Below are positions 16,207 through 24,732 of a DNA stretch of 64,000 bases, piece by piece. The notes beneath the pieces are model-generated. The model had not been told where the DNA came from and did no database searches. It saw only the letters and a list, made by a program, of their open reading frames with translations. Position numbers and translations under genes: made by a program. The DNA comes from Exiguobacterium sp. J17977 (GTDB taxonomy: Bacteria > Bacillota > Bacilli > Exiguobacteriales > Exiguobacteriaceae), in the NCBI RefSeq assembly GCF_018616375.1, contig NZ_JAEQBB010000002.1, positions 186,001-250,000 of the forward strand, written 5' to 3'. Each line of letters opens with the position of its first letter. Position 1 is the first letter of the stretch.

Positions 16207-16731
16207 TCAGTGTTTGGCCATGACTTTGATGAATTCACGCATATAATCAGGCAAATCAGGTGGACGACGACTCGAGACGATATGGCCATCGACGACGACC
16301 GGCTCATCATGCCAAATCGCACCGGCGTTTTCCATATCATCTTTAATACCAGGTGTGCTCGTGACGTTGACACCGTCGAGAATGTTGGCTGAAATCAATA
16401 CCCAGCCCGCGTGACAGATTTGCCCGATCGGCCGTTTCTCGTCATGCATATAGCGGACGAACCCTTTCACCGAATCGAATCGGCGCAACAAGTCTGGTGA
16501 CCAGCCGCCGGGGACGAGGATAGCGTCGTACGATGAGATGTCGACGTCATCGAACGCGATGTCCGATTTGGCCGGAACGCCGTATTTGCCGATATAGGCA
16601 TGATCCGCCTTCTCACCGGCAAGGATGACGTTCGCGCCTTCCTCGCGTAACCGATGGACCGGATACCATAATTCTAAATCTTCAAAGTCGTCGCTGACGA
16701 TTTGCAGGACGTTTTTACCTTGTAATTGCAT
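16207..16731 (-). CDS. DJ-1/PfpI family protein
   Basis: A 174-residue class I glutamine amidotransferase-like protein of the PfpI group (Bacillus YfkM/GSP18-like). The nucleophile elbow reads IGQICHAGWVL near residue 105 with the reactive cysteine; the conserved glutamate is in SDDFEDLELW near residue 18. Related proteins act as glyoxalases or deglycases, chaperones or peptidases against carbonyl stress, and are often induced by general stress. It sits upstream of the Bax inhibitor-like gene with a 26-bp gap and could be co-transcribed. The exact activity cannot be read from the sequence. Confidence 0.88.
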   Translation of the reverse strand: MQLQGKNVLQIVSDDFEDLELWYPVHRLREEGANVILAGEKADHAYIGKYGVPAKSDIAFDDVDISSYDAILVPGGWSPDLLRRFDSVKGFVRYMHDEKRPIGQICHAGWVLISANILDGVNVTSTPGIKDDMENAGAIWHDEPVVVDGHIVSSRRPPDLPDYMREFIKVMAKH

Positions 16732-16820
16732 CGAATCCCTCCCTTTATTTGTCTTTCACCAGTATACCCTATAAGCCACGTGGCGAAAACAGGGACTGTC
16801 CACCGAGTGCGTGTCTCCCA

Positions 16821-17741
16821 TCAATTCGTTTGTGTCACGGTCACAATCACATTGCCGGCCTTTCCTCCGGCATCAACGTATCGATGCGCCGCGACGATTT
16901 CTTCGAGCGGATAAACCGAATCGATGACAGCCTTTAACCGACCGGCTTCAAACAGCTCGTTCAAGAAAGCCAAATCCTCTTTTCGTTCACTGGCAGGTCC
17001 TTGCCCAGCGACAGAACTGAATTTCCCGTGTTCGGCGACATGCTTCCGGGCCAAACGCTTATCGATGTTCCCAGCCGCATCGAACACAGCGTCGTATGTG
17101 GTCAGTTTCTCGTCGTAGTTAGGCTTCGTGTAGTCGACCACGACGTCCGCGCCGAGACTTCTCACCAGTTCGAAGTTTCGCTCCCGACAAACTGCCGTTA
17201 CGTGAGCCCCGTAATATTTCGCGATTTGAACGGCCATCGAACCGACTGCTCCGGAGGCCCCGTAAATTAATACGGTCTTCGCTTGCTCGATGTTCACTTT
17301 ACGCAAAAAGTGAAGGGACGTCGTACCGCCGAACGGCAAGCTGGCTGCTTCGACAAAACTAGCGTTGTTCGGCATGCGCTCGACACATTTACTCGCTTTG
17401 ACACACGCATATTCGGCATAGCCACCGAACCGCATCCCGGTCAGCGCATAGACACGGTCGCCGACCTTGAAGTGCTCGACGCGGCTGCCCGTCTCGACGA
17501 CCTCGCCTGCCAAGACGACACCCAGAATCGGTTGACGCGGTGCCTTGAAACCGACGACGATTCGCATCGGAAGCTTACCTAGAGCCGGTACATCGAGTGA
17601 CCGTAGCCGACGGTCCCCGGAATGAACGGCTGTGGTGTAAACTTGAATCAATAACTCATCCGATTTTGGCACCGGTTTGTCGACTTCTTGAAGCTGCAAC
17701 ACGTCCGGTGGTCCATATGCGGTACAAATTACTGCTTTCAT
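16821..17741 (-). CDS. Zinc-independent medium-chain dehydrogenase/quinone oxidoreductase family protein
   Basis: A 306-residue MDR-superfamily protein. The N-terminal GroES-like domain has the GVVLAGEVVETG signature (about 75-86). The NADPH-binding Rossmann fold carries VLIYGASGAVGSMAVQIAKYYGA near residue 143, and the end has the typical KAVIDSVYPLEEIVAAHRYVD element. The cysteine and histidine ligands of zinc alcohol dehydrogenases are absent, which places it with quinone reductase/enoyl reductase-like members that reduce reactive alkenals. It appears monocistronic. The 88-bp gap before the next gene shows no clear signal. Confidence 0.87.
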   Translation of the reverse strand: MKAVICTAYGPPDVLQLQEVDKPVPKSDELLIQVYTTAVHSGDRRLRSLDVPALGKLPMRIVVGFKAPRQPILGVVLAGEVVETGSRVEHFKVGDRVYALTGMRFGGYAEYACVKASKCVERMPNNASFVEAASLPFGGTTSLHFLRKVNIEQAKTVLIYGASGAVGSMAVQIAKYYGAHVTAVCRERNFELVRSLGADVVVDYTKPNYDEKLTTYDAVFDAAGNIDKRLARKHVAEHGKFSSVAGQGPASERKEDLAFLNELFEAGRLKAVIDSVYPLEEIVAAHRYVDAGGKAGNVIVTVTQTN

Positions 17742-17795
17742 CGTATCCCTCCTCTTAAGACGTGATGTTGTTACTAGAGGAATTCACCGTTTCAA

Positions 17796-17825
17796 TAAAA
17801 TAAAACCAGATGAAAGAGTCATCTG
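17796..17825 (-). terminator. Terminator after the 93-residue membrane protein
   Basis: CAGATGA and TCATCTG pair, followed by GTTTTATTTT on the minus strand. Confidence 0.75.
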
Positions 17826-17846
17826 ATCTCTGAAATTGGTTTTTCA

Positions 17847-18128
17847 TCATACAAGCTGAGGAATTAGAATGACCGCCAACAGAAATACGGCAGTGGTCTT
17901 TGCTTTATTTCGATTCAACGAAAAAGGAAGCAAAAATAGCCCAAGAACAGTGATGGCGAGGATTAGGAATCCATGGATGAAATACCCTTCGGCGGATGCG
18001 ATTGGGATACTGATCACCTGAACGGTTGGATTTGAGAAAAAACCCATCGCTTCAAAAACAACATTTCCGATTAGGCCAAGGCTCAGTAAGCATAAAGATA
18101 ATGCAAAAAGTAATGAGTGCTGTTTCAA
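17847..18128 (-). CDS. Small membrane protein, 93 residues
   Basis: Three hydrophobic segments are visible, at about residues 6-28, 48-68 and 76-92, the last two separated by the basic turn NRNKAK. The start is TTG at 18128, six bases after AGGAGG, which is a convincing site. I do not recognise the family; the length and three-helix layout resemble small Bacillus membrane proteins of unknown role. Its base composition is clearly more AT-rich than most of the window, like the peptidase E-like gene next to it, from which it diverges. A terminator follows. Confidence 0.65.
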   Translation of the reverse strand: MKQHSLLFALSLCLLSLGLIGNVVFEAMGFFSNPTVQVISIPIASAEGYFIHGFLILAITVLGLFLLPFSLNRNKAKTTAVFLLAVILIPQLV

Positions 18129-18301
18129 GATGATCCTCCTTTTAAAAGTATTTCAATAAACATGACGAGCTAGACTCGCTTGTCTTCTTCATTATAAGCA
18201 ATCACATATTGTTTATGGAAAAAAATTCAACTAGTTCGGTTACAATGAGGTGGCTTCTATATCAATTTATTGAAAGAACTCTTACACGAAGGAGGTTTAC
18301 A

Positions 18302-18988
18302 ATGAAGACGTGCTATTATCTTGGATGGTTCAATGATTTTTTCCCAACTTATTTGGCAAATGCCTTGTCACGAGACGTGACAGATCGGCAGTCCCTTGTA
18401 ATGATTAGCTCAGATCCTGCCTCAACTGCGGTTAATGGTGTTATCGAGCAATCGTGGCTACAGGAGGCTGGCATCTTGTTCAACGATTCTCACGTAATCA
18501 ATTATGAAATGGATCGCACTAATGCGAAACATCTTCTCGACGCAGCTTCGATGATTTTCTTATTAGGTGGGGACACCATCAAGCAAAATCAGTTTATTCA
18601 TGAATATGACCTAATCCAATCGATTCAACAAAGCGACGCTATCGTCTTAGGTGCTAGTGCTGGCGCCATCAATATGTCTTCGTCTTGGTTATGCTCGCCA
18701 AATATGGGTTATAACGTAACAACCTCAACTATTTTTCAAGGCGTGGCCCTCAACGATTTTTCGATGCTCTCCCACTTCAATCTCGAACAACACATGCACG
18801 TCGTCAAGCAAGAGCTAGCCTCGTTCTCTGAAGAAATACCAATCTATTTGTCGAACAAAGATTGTGCGCTTCGTGTTCAAGGCGATCAATTCGATATCTT
18901 CGGTGACGTCTATTTGTACTCGAATCGAAACATGACGAAGCTACCTGAGACCAAGTCCTTTGCCACTAATTTTTCACCCCTGCTCTAG
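18302..18988 (+). CDS. Peptidase E-like protein (S51 family, type 1 glutamine amidotransferase-like)
   Basis: A 228-residue protein with the peptidase E fold: MKTCYYLGWFN opening, the oxyanion and acidic strand 'MIFLLGGDTIKQ' near residue 97, and the nucleophile elbow LGASAGAINM near residue 120, where Ser replaces the cysteine of glutamine amidotransferases. S51 enzymes cleave Asp-X dipeptides or cyanophycin-type peptides. The ATG at 18302 follows AGGAGG by seven bases. The gene is noticeably AT-rich with codon use unlike its neighbours, suggesting recent transfer. The specific substrate is not known. Confidence 0.75.
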   Translation: MKTCYYLGWFNDFFPTYLANALSRDVTDRQSLVMISSDPASTAVNGVIEQSWLQEAGILFNDSHVINYEMDRTNAKHLLDAASMIFLLGGDTIKQNQFIHEYDLIQSIQQSDAIVLGASAGAINMSSSWLCSPNMGYNVTTSTIFQGVALNDFSMLSHFNLEQHMHVVKQELASFSEEIPIYLSNKDCALRVQGDQFDIFGDVYLYSNRNMTKLPETKSFATNFSPLL

Positions 18989-19052
18989 AAGGGACTGATT
19001 ATGCATCCTCGAGATGTGTACGAGAGTAAATCTGTATATGGAAAGCGAAACG

Positions 19053-19080
19053 TTCTGAAGTCCATATATTGTGTTATAAT
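19053..19080 (+). promoter_or_regulatory. Extended -10 promoter of thyA-dfrA
   Basis: TGTTATAAT (TATAAT at 19075-19080) gives a perfect extended -10, with a weaker -35 of TTCTGA 16 bases upstream. It lies 45 bp before the thyA start. Confidence 0.7.
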
Positions 19081-19125
19081 GAGTGCGACTTTTTGTAAAT
19101 TCGAACGAGAAAGGGGACTTCCCAC

Positions 19126-19920
19126 ATGAAACAATACCATGATTTATGCACCCATATCCTCGAGCACGGTGTCGTCAAAGAGGACCGGACCGGGACCGGG
19201 ACGACGAGCGTGTTCGGTTACCAAATGCGGTTCAACCTTCAGGACGGATTCCCCCTGATTACGACGAAAAAACTACATACCCGCTCGATTATCCATGAAC
19301 TGCTTTGGTTCATCACCGGTGATACGAACGTCAAGTACCTTCAAGATAACGGTGTCCGTATTTGGAACGAATGGGCAGACGAGGACGGCAATCTCGGCCC
19401 TGTTTACGGGGCACAATGGCGCTCGTTCCCAAAACCAGACGGCACGAGTGTCGACCAGCTCGCACAAGTGATCGAGCAGATTAAGACGAACCCGGACTCG
19501 CGCCGACTCATCGTCTCGGCATGGAACCCTGGGCAACTCGAGGACATGGCGCTGCCACCGTGTCATTTGTTGTTCCAATTTTACGTCGCAGACGGCAAAC
19601 TATCGTGTCAGCTTTATCAACGCAGCGCCGATACGTTCCTCGGCGTACCGTTCAATATCGCGTCATACGCCTTGCTCACGCATATGGTCGCCCATGTGAC
19701 CGGCCTTGAGGTCGGGGACTTCGTCCATACGCTCGGCGACGCCCACATTTACCATAACCACCTCGAACAAGTGAACCTTCAATTGACACGTGAGCCACGC
19801 CCGCTCCCGACATTGAACATCTTGCGCGACGTGACGTCGATCGAGGACTTCCGCTTCGAGGACTTCGAGATTGTCGGCTATGACCCGCACCCGCATATCA
19901 AGGGAGCGGTCAGCGTATGA
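19126..19920 (+). CDS. thyA: Thymidylate synthase
   Basis: At 264 residues this is the length of the ThyA (folate-dependent, ThyB-like in Bacillus) enzyme. It methylates dUMP to dTMP using methylenetetrahydrofolate, producing dihydrofolate. The catalytic cysteine is C146 in [12 protein letters not shown]; the phosphate-binding arginines are in RTGTGT and QRSADTFLG. The conserved end [15 protein letters not shown] is intact. The stop codon overlaps the dfrA start by 4 bp, so the enzyme that makes dihydrofolate is coupled to the one that recycles it. Confidence 0.97.
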   Translation: MKQYHDLCTHILEHGVVKEDRTGTGTTSVFGYQMRFNLQDGFPLITTKKLHTRSIIHELLWFITGDTNVKYLQDNGVRIWNEWADEDGNLGPVYGAQWRSFPKPDGTSVDQLAQVIEQIKTNPDSRRLIVSAWNPGQLEDMALPPCHLLFQFYVADGKLSCQLYQRSADTFLGVPFNIASYALLTHMVAHVTGLEVGDFVHTLGDAHIYHNHLEQVNLQLTREPRPLPTLNILRDVTSIEDFRFEDFEIVGYDPHPHIKGAVSV

Positions 19921-20396
19921 TCGTCCACGTCGTTGCCATCGGGAGAAATCGGGAAATCGGGAAAGATAACGCCTTGTTGTGGCGTCTGCCGGACGACTTG
20001 AAACAATTCAAGGCCATCACGACGGGCCAAACGGTCGTCATGGGTCGAAAGACGTTCGAATCAATCGGTCGTCCGTTACCGAACCGCCGCAATATCGTCG
20101 TCACGTCCGACCGATCATTTTCAGCTGAAGGTGTCGATGTTTGGCACGACCTCGAGTCGCTCAACACCGAGACGACAGACCTTTACATCATCGGCGGCGC
20201 CACGCTCTATGAGCAGACGCTTTCGATGACGGACCGGTTCTATGTCACCGAGGTAGATGGCACGTTCGAGGCGGACACGTATTATCCACCGCTGCCGGAC
20301 GGACTCACCGTGTCGGACGAACAGTTCCATCCGGTCGACGAGCGACATGCCTATAGCTTCACTTTCCGTCAATATGACAAAAGGGACATCGACTGA
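19917..20396 (+). CDS. dfrA: Dihydrofolate reductase
   Basis: A 159-residue chromosomal-type DHFR that reduces dihydrofolate to tetrahydrofolate with NADPH. Visible hallmarks are the N-terminal [21 protein letters not shown], the acidic substrate residue in LPDDLKQFK (near residue 27), the NADPH-binding [16 protein letters not shown], and [10 protein letters not shown]. It is translationally coupled to thyA (ATGA overlap) and ends at a strong terminator. Nothing marks it as an acquired trimethoprim-resistant form. Confidence 0.95.
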   Translation: MIVHVVAIGRNREIGKDNALLWRLPDDLKQFKAITTGQTVVMGRKTFESIGRPLPNRRNIVVTSDRSFSAEGVDVWHDLESLNTETTDLYIIGGATLYEQTLSMTDRFYVTEVDGTFEADTYYPPLPDGLTVSDEQFHPVDERHAYSFTFRQYDKRDID

Positions 20397-20413
20397 GTCG
20401 ACGTCCCTTTTTT
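20379..20413. terminator. Bidirectional terminator between dfrA and the diguanylate cyclase
   Basis: aaaagggac pairs with gtccctttt, and the inner tcgac/gtcga extends the stem. Runs of A and T flank both sides. Confidence 0.9.
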
Positions 20414-21899
20414 AGTCGGGCAATTTTTCGAGCCACTTCTCGATTTTTTCAGTGATGACATCATGATGATCCTGTTCGGCCAAATCGTCGTATAGCGAAC
20501 CGAGCTCGAGTGCCGTCCGTTTCGACAACGCTAACACATGACTGTACTTGCCACGTTGTTCTTTGACGGCCGAAAGCGTCCCTCTCGTCTCCGTCGTACT
20601 TGATTCGTCTAAGATGAACATCTCCATATGATCGTTACAGGCGTAACGGTCGTAAGGCCGATAGACGACCTCGTAACGTCGATGTTGTTTCGGCAACTGT
20701 TCGGCGAGCATGGCGTACTTCTCCGGGCTCATCGTCACGTAAGCGAGCCGCTTCTCCTCCCGGACCGCCGTCGAATAACGGATGATCCGATTGCGCCCGT
20801 CACGTTTCGCTTTATAGAGCGCCTCGTCGGCGTACGCACACCACTCGCCGAGCGTCATCCCGGTCTGACAGACGCGCGTATAGCCGATGGACACCGTCAC
20901 GTGATGCTCGTATGTAAACGTCATCTCCTCAATCCGGCTGCGGACCCGTTCGAGCACCGCATCGACGACGTGGCGCTCGGACACGTTCAAGATGATGAGG
21001 AACTCTTCCCCGCCGTAACGAATCAACTCGTCACTCGAGCGAATCGCCAAACGAATCTCCTCGGCAACGCGATGCAACACCTCGTCCCCATAGGCATGAC
21101 CGAACGTATCGTTCAACTGCTTGAAATGATCGATGTCGAGCAGCGCGAGCGTGAAGCTTTCACCGGACCGCTCCAGGCGGGACATGAAGCGACTGAACGT
21201 CGCTTTCAAATATTTACGGTTGAAGGCGCCTGTCAATTCGTCGACGAGCAGCGCGTTCGAGACGAGCCGTGCCTTCTCGATATGATGTCCAAGCCGCACG
21301 AGCCGCTCTTCCATCGGAATCCACTCTTCCCAATAGTCATCGAACCCATACGAGTAGGCGGCGAGCCGATAATGTTCATTCGTTCCGATCACGATGAGCG
21401 GGACGTACAGCTTCTTCATCTTGCTGACGAACGATTGGATCGCCCGTTCCGGGAAACGAGCCCACAGTTCGACATCCATGATGATCGCCTTCGGCACGTC
21501 CTCATAATCGTATTCAACGGCTTCTTCTAACGTCTGTAAAAAGACAGGACGAGCCCCGAGCTTTTCCACCCGCGGCTTATAGCGGCTGAACGTGGCAAAG
21601 TTGTTCGACAAAATTAAGACGAGGTCCTCGTCCTCTTGCTCGATGCCCAGAATCGTATGGATATATCGTTTCACCGGGGCAATTATGGCCATCGCTTCTG
21701 CTTGCGTCAGGACGGCCGGCAACTCACGCACGTCAGATTCGACACGACTAAAGATTTCAAGCAAGTGCATGAACCGTCGCTGTTTCACTTCTTGTTTCAT
21801 CCAATCCAATAAAAACTCGATATCTGTTGTTTGAATCTGTCTAGCGCTCGTAATTTGCGCCAAAATCTTATGTATACGATCTGTGAGTTGCTGCTTCAT
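20412..21899 (-). CDS. Diguanylate cyclase with degenerate receiver domain
   Basis: A 495-residue cytoplasmic protein that should make cyclic di-GMP from two GTP. Residues 1-80 are helical. Residues 95-205 look like a response-regulator receiver fold that keeps the phosphoacceptor-like Asp (AIIMDVEL) and the Thr (VIGTNE) but lacks the acidic pocket (ILSNN) and the conserved Lys (DDYWEEW). The GGDEF domain starts at VDELTGAFNRKYLKA, has the active-site RYGGEEF near 293-299, and an RSSD product-inhibition site five residues before it. About 105 C-terminal residues are unassigned. The ATG at 21899 follows GGGGGG by seven bases. Confidence 0.85.
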   Translation of the reverse strand: MKQQLTDRIHKILAQITSARQIQTTDIEFLLDWMKQEVKQRRFMHLLEIFSRVESDVRELPAVLTQAEAMAIIAPVKRYIHTILGIEQEDEDLVLILSNNFATFSRYKPRVEKLGARPVFLQTLEEAVEYDYEDVPKAIIMDVELWARFPERAIQSFVSKMKKLYVPLIVIGTNEHYRLAAYSYGFDDYWEEWIPMEERLVRLGHHIEKARLVSNALLVDELTGAFNRKYLKATFSRFMSRLERSGESFTLALLDIDHFKQLNDTFGHAYGDEVLHRVAEEIRLAIRSSDELIRYGGEEFLIILNVSERHVVDAVLERVRSRIEEMTFTYEHHVTVSIGYTRVCQTGMTLGEWCAYADEALYKAKRDGRNRIIRYSTAVREEKRLAYVTMSPEKYAMLAEQLPKQHRRYEVVYRPYDRYACNDHMEMFILDESSTTETRGTLSAVKEQRGKYSHVLALSKRTALELGSLYDDLAEQDHHDVITEKIEKWLEKLPD

Positions 21900-21945
21900 T
21901 CCCGACCCCCCAGTTTCGTTCTCCCGATATTCGCTTCTGACTATG

Positions 21946-21974
21946 ATTATGCGACTTCCTCCACAAAAATACAA
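21946..21974 (-). promoter_or_regulatory. Promoter of the diguanylate cyclase gene
   Basis: On the minus strand, TTGTAT (21974-21969), a 17-bp spacer and CATAAT (21951-21946), 47 bp upstream of the chosen start. Confidence 0.5.
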
Positions 21975-22036
21975 CTATTTACTTATTTTATCCCTCTTGT
22001 TTGACAGTAAAATAGTACTTACGACTCATTACATAA

Positions 22037-22064
22037 TAAAAAAAGAGCGGTCATGGACCGCCCT
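22037..22064 (-). terminator. Terminator of fumC
   Basis: GCGGTC-CAT-GACCGC stem followed by TCTTTTTTT on the minus strand. Confidence 0.88.
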
Positions 22065-22068
22065 TCCC

Positions 22069-23469
22069 TTATTTACCAACTTTTAGGTTAGGAGACGTCA
22101 TCTCTTCCGGACGAATCCATTGTTCGAACTGGTCTTCCGTCAAGAGCCCGGTCTCGAGCGCCGCTTCCTTCAACGACGTCCCGTTTTTATGGGCGAGCTT
22201 CGCGATTTTGGCTGCGTTCTCATACCCGATATGCGGGTTGAGTGCCGTCACGAGCATGAGCGAACGTTCCACGTTGTGGGCAATCACGTCCAAGTCTGGT
22301 TCAATCCCGACGGCGCAATGCACGTCGAACGAATGTAGACTGTCCGTCAACAGGCGGCACGTCTGGAGGAAGTTGTACATGATGACAGGCTTGAACACGT
22401 TCAACTCGAAGTTTCCTTGGCTCGCACCGAATCCGATGGTCGCATCATTGCCAAGAACTTGGGCAGCGACCATCGTCAACGCCTCGCTCTGCGTCGGGTT
22501 GACTTTTCCTGGCATGATCGAGCTGCCCGGTTCGTTTTCCGGAATCAAAATCTCGCCGATACCGGCACGCGGACCAGACGCAAGCCAACGGACATCGTTG
22601 GCAATCTTCATCGCGTCCATGGCGAGTGCTTTCAAGGCACCATGGGTGAACACGAGCTGATCGTGACTCGTGAGCGCATGGAACTTGTTGACAGCCGTAA
22701 TGAACTGTTTGCCGGTCTCTTGCGAGATTTTCTCGGCCACGACTTCGCCGAACTGTGGATGGGCGTTGATGCCCGTCCCGACCGCCGTCCCGCCGAGGGC
22801 GAGCTCTGTCAACGGTTCGAGCGTGCGCTCAATCATCTGTTTTGACAGCTCGAGCATACGGACCCAACCGCTAATCTCTTGACCGAGCGTGACCGGCGTC
22901 GCGTCTTGCAAGTGCGTCCGTCCAATCTTGACGATGTCCATGAATGACTCGGCTTTCTTCGCGAGCGTCGCGTGGAGCGCCTCAATCGATGGCAACACAT
23001 GGTCCTCGACCGCTAGGATAGCCGCGATGTGCATCGCCGTCGGATACGTGTCGTTCGAGCTCTGCGACTTGTTGACGTCGTCGTTCGGATGAATCGTGAG
23101 CGTTTGACCACGGTCTTTCAACTTATCATTCGCCAAGTGGGCGATGACTTCGTTGACGTTCATGTTCGACTGTGTCCCTGAACCCGTCTGCCAGACGACG
23201 AGCGGGAACTCGGCATCATGTTGCCCAGCGACGATCTCATCGGCGACTTCGGCGATGACGTCGGCTTTCGCTTGCTCCAATACACCGAGCTCAGCGTTGG
23301 CGAGCGCGGCACCCTTCTTCAAAATCGCGAAGGCATGTACGACCTCGAGCGGCATCTTCTCCGTCCCGATTTTAAAGTTCTCCAGACTGCGCTGTGTTTG
23401 GGCTCCCCATTTGGCTGAAGCCGGGACGTTGATTTCCCCCATCGTGTCCCGTTCGATCCGATATTCCAT
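22069..23469 (-). CDS. fumC: Class II fumarate hydratase
   Basis: A 466-residue enzyme of the aspartase/fumarase superfamily that hydrates fumarate to L-malate in the TCA cycle, independent of iron. The signature loop [12 protein letters not shown] is at about residues 317-328; [12 protein letters not shown] (about 98-109) and [15 protein letters not shown] are the substrate-site regions. Overall sequence and length are those of FumC/Cit[17 protein letters not shown] is of fumarase type and not aspartase type. The ATG at 23469 follows GAGGGGG. It is a single-gene unit with its own terminator. Confidence 0.94.
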   Translation of the reverse strand: MEYRIERDTMGEINVPASAKWGAQTQRSLENFKIGTEKMPLEVVHAFAILKKGAALANAELGVLEQAKADVIAEVADEIVAGQHDAEFPLVVWQTGSGTQSNMNVNEVIAHLANDKLKDRGQTLTIHPNDDVNKSQSSNDTYPTAMHIAAILAVEDHVLPSIEALHATLAKKAESFMDIVKIGRTHLQDATPVTLGQEISGWVRMLELSKQMIERTLEPLTELALGGTAVGTGINAHPQFGEVVAEKISQETGKQFITAVNKFHALTSHDQLVFTHGALKALAMDAMKIANDVRWLASGPRAGIGEILIPENEPGSSIMPGKVNPTQSEALTMVAAQVLGNDATIGFGASQGNFELNVFKPVIMYNFLQTCRLLTDSLHSFDVHCAVGIEPDLDVIAHNVERSLMLVTALNPHIGYENAAKIAKLAHKNGTSLKEAALETGLLTEDQFEQWIRPEEMTSPNLKVGK

Positions 23470-23490
23470 GAAAAATTCCCCCTCTTTTTT

Positions 23491-23504
23491 TGACTACGCT
23501 TTCA
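23491..23504. promoter_or_regulatory. cre-like site just upstream of fumC
   Basis: TGACTACGCTTTCA matches cre except at position 5. It lies 22 bp before the start codon, downstream of a weak TAAAAT -10, where bound CcpA could block transcription. Confidence 0.35.
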
Positions 23505-23550
23505 TTTTAGCGAAACTTTTGCAAAAAAGAAATCATTCCCCCGCATTTGA

Positions 23551-23579
23551 CAAAAAGTCGGGCCCACGCCCGACTTTTA
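23551..23579 (-). terminator. Terminator of the nucleic-acid enzyme operon
   Basis: aaaagtcgggc pairs with gcccgactttt, ending the RNase H-like gene; A and T runs flank the stem and the stop codon lies within it. Confidence 0.88.
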
Positions 23580-23966
23580 TCCTGTCATCAATGCCCGTTT
23601 CGCCACGTCGTGAGCCCGGTTCTCAGCCCGTGGAATCCATTTGATGAACTTATTCGGCAATTCGTCATACAGCGTTAACGCCTTGATGAACAACGGACGC
23701 ATCGATTGGTCTTTGAGGAAGCGCTGTTCGAGCGCCCGTACGACCGTCTCAGCGTCTGAATAGAACATGAACGTCGATTCGCCCGTCAGATCGTGCGCTT
23801 GTTCGAGGGCGAACGCAAGCGCGGCGAGCTCCGCCTGAACGCTCGTCAACCCGACGCGTTTGTCGATGTACGTGGACACCGTGCCGTCGGTCGCCTTAAT
23901 CCAGACGCCAAGACCGTTCTCACCCGCCTCTTGATTCGTCGCCGCATCAAAATAAATGTGAACCAA
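23577..23966 (-). CDS. RNase H-like protein (reverse transcriptase-like/RNase HI family)
   Basis: A 129-residue RNase H-fold protein. The first catalytic Asp is in VHIYFDAATNQ, the Glu in TSVQAELAALAFALE, the second Asp in FYSDAETVVRAL, and the last in NRAHDVAKRAL, so all four metal-binding acids are kept. It may remove RNA from RNA-DNA hybrids; it is close to Bacillus YpeP-like proteins, which are often poorly active. The probable start is TTG at 23966, with GGGAGGCG seven bases upstream; this overlaps the preceding exonuclease gene by 20 bp. Pairing with a 5'-3' exonuclease suggests RNA primer or Okazaki fragment processing. Confidence 0.82.
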   Translation of the reverse strand: MVHIYFDAATNQEAGENGLGVWIKATDGTVSTYIDKRVGLTSVQAELAALAFALEQAHDLTGESTFMFYSDAETVVRALEQRFLKDQSMRPLFIKALTLYDELPNKFIKWIPRAENRAHDVAKRALMTG

Positions 23967-24732
23967 AACGATACGCCTCCCAATCGGTCTCAATCGGTGC
24001 ATGAATATCGATGAGCGAGAGACGTTTCGACAAGAGCGCCACTTCCTCTTGCCCATCAAGTTTCTTCGCAAACTTCTGATGCGCCTCTTGAAGCGCTTCT
24101 TGCCTCACGATGTCATAGAGCGTTTCGACCGTATCATACGACTGGACAAGAATCGTCGCCGTCTTTGGTCCGATACCGCGGACACCCGGAATATTGTCCG
24201 AGGCATCGCCTTGGAGCGCCTTCACATCGACGAACTGCTCAGGCCGGACGCCGTACGTCTCAACGAACACTTCCCGATTCATCATCATCTCTTCCCCTTT
24301 TTTCGGGACGATTTGAAACACGTTCGGGGAAAGCAACTGATGCAAATCACGGTCTGACGAATACATATAAGATTCGCCCGGAAACGCGGTCGCAACGGCC
24401 CCAATCAAATCATCGGCCTCGTACCCGGCGAGCTCCGATTGAAAAATCCCGCGCTCGGTCAACGCTGCCCGCAACTTGACGTAATCGTGGAACAACGGTT
24501 CCGGTAAGCCCGTACGCGTCGCTTTATAGTCCGGAAACAGAGCGTAACGATGCGTCGTCTCACGTGGTCCGTCCCAAAAGAAGGCGATGTGCGTGAAGTC
24601 GTTCGTCCACCCGTCAACTTTACGGAGCAGACCTTTCAACGTCACATCGGGGTCGAGCGCCCGCCGACGCTCTGTGGCAAAATAATAGCGCGACAGGAGG
24701 TTAAACCCGTCGACCAACATCAATTTCATCAT
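23947..24732 (-). CDS. 5'-3' exonuclease (PolA N-terminal-like, YpcP type)
   Basis: A 261-residue FEN-family nuclease corresponding to the 5' nuclease domain of DNA polymerase I as a separate protein. Metal-binding acids are visible in LMLVDGFNLL (residue 8), FWDGP, ELAGYEADDLIGAVA and MYSSDRDLHQL; the helix-hairpin-helix is GDASDNIPGVRGIGPKTA. The family removes RNA primers and flaps during replication. The start overlaps the CobW-type gene by 4 bp (ATGA), and the 3' end overlaps the RNase H-like gene, so all three are coupled. Confidence 0.9.
   Translation of the reverse strand: MMKLMLVDGFNLLSRYYFATERRRALDPDVTLKGLLRKVDGWTNDFTHIAFFWDGPRETTHRYALFPDYKATRTGLPEPLFHDYVKLRAALTERGIFQSELAGYEADDLIGAVATAFPGESYMYSSDRDLHQLLSPNVFQIVPKKGEEMMMNREVFVETYGVRPEQFVDVKALQGDASDNIPGVRGIGPKTATILVQSYDTVETLYDIVRQEALQEAHQKFAKKLDGQEEVALLSKRLSLIDIHAPIETDWEAYRFGSHLF

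Noticed and set aside
20628-21530. 300-codon frame antisense to the diguanylate cyclase
   Set aside because: The sense strand has an intact GGDEF domain, and the antisense peptide has irregular composition and no ribosome binding site.
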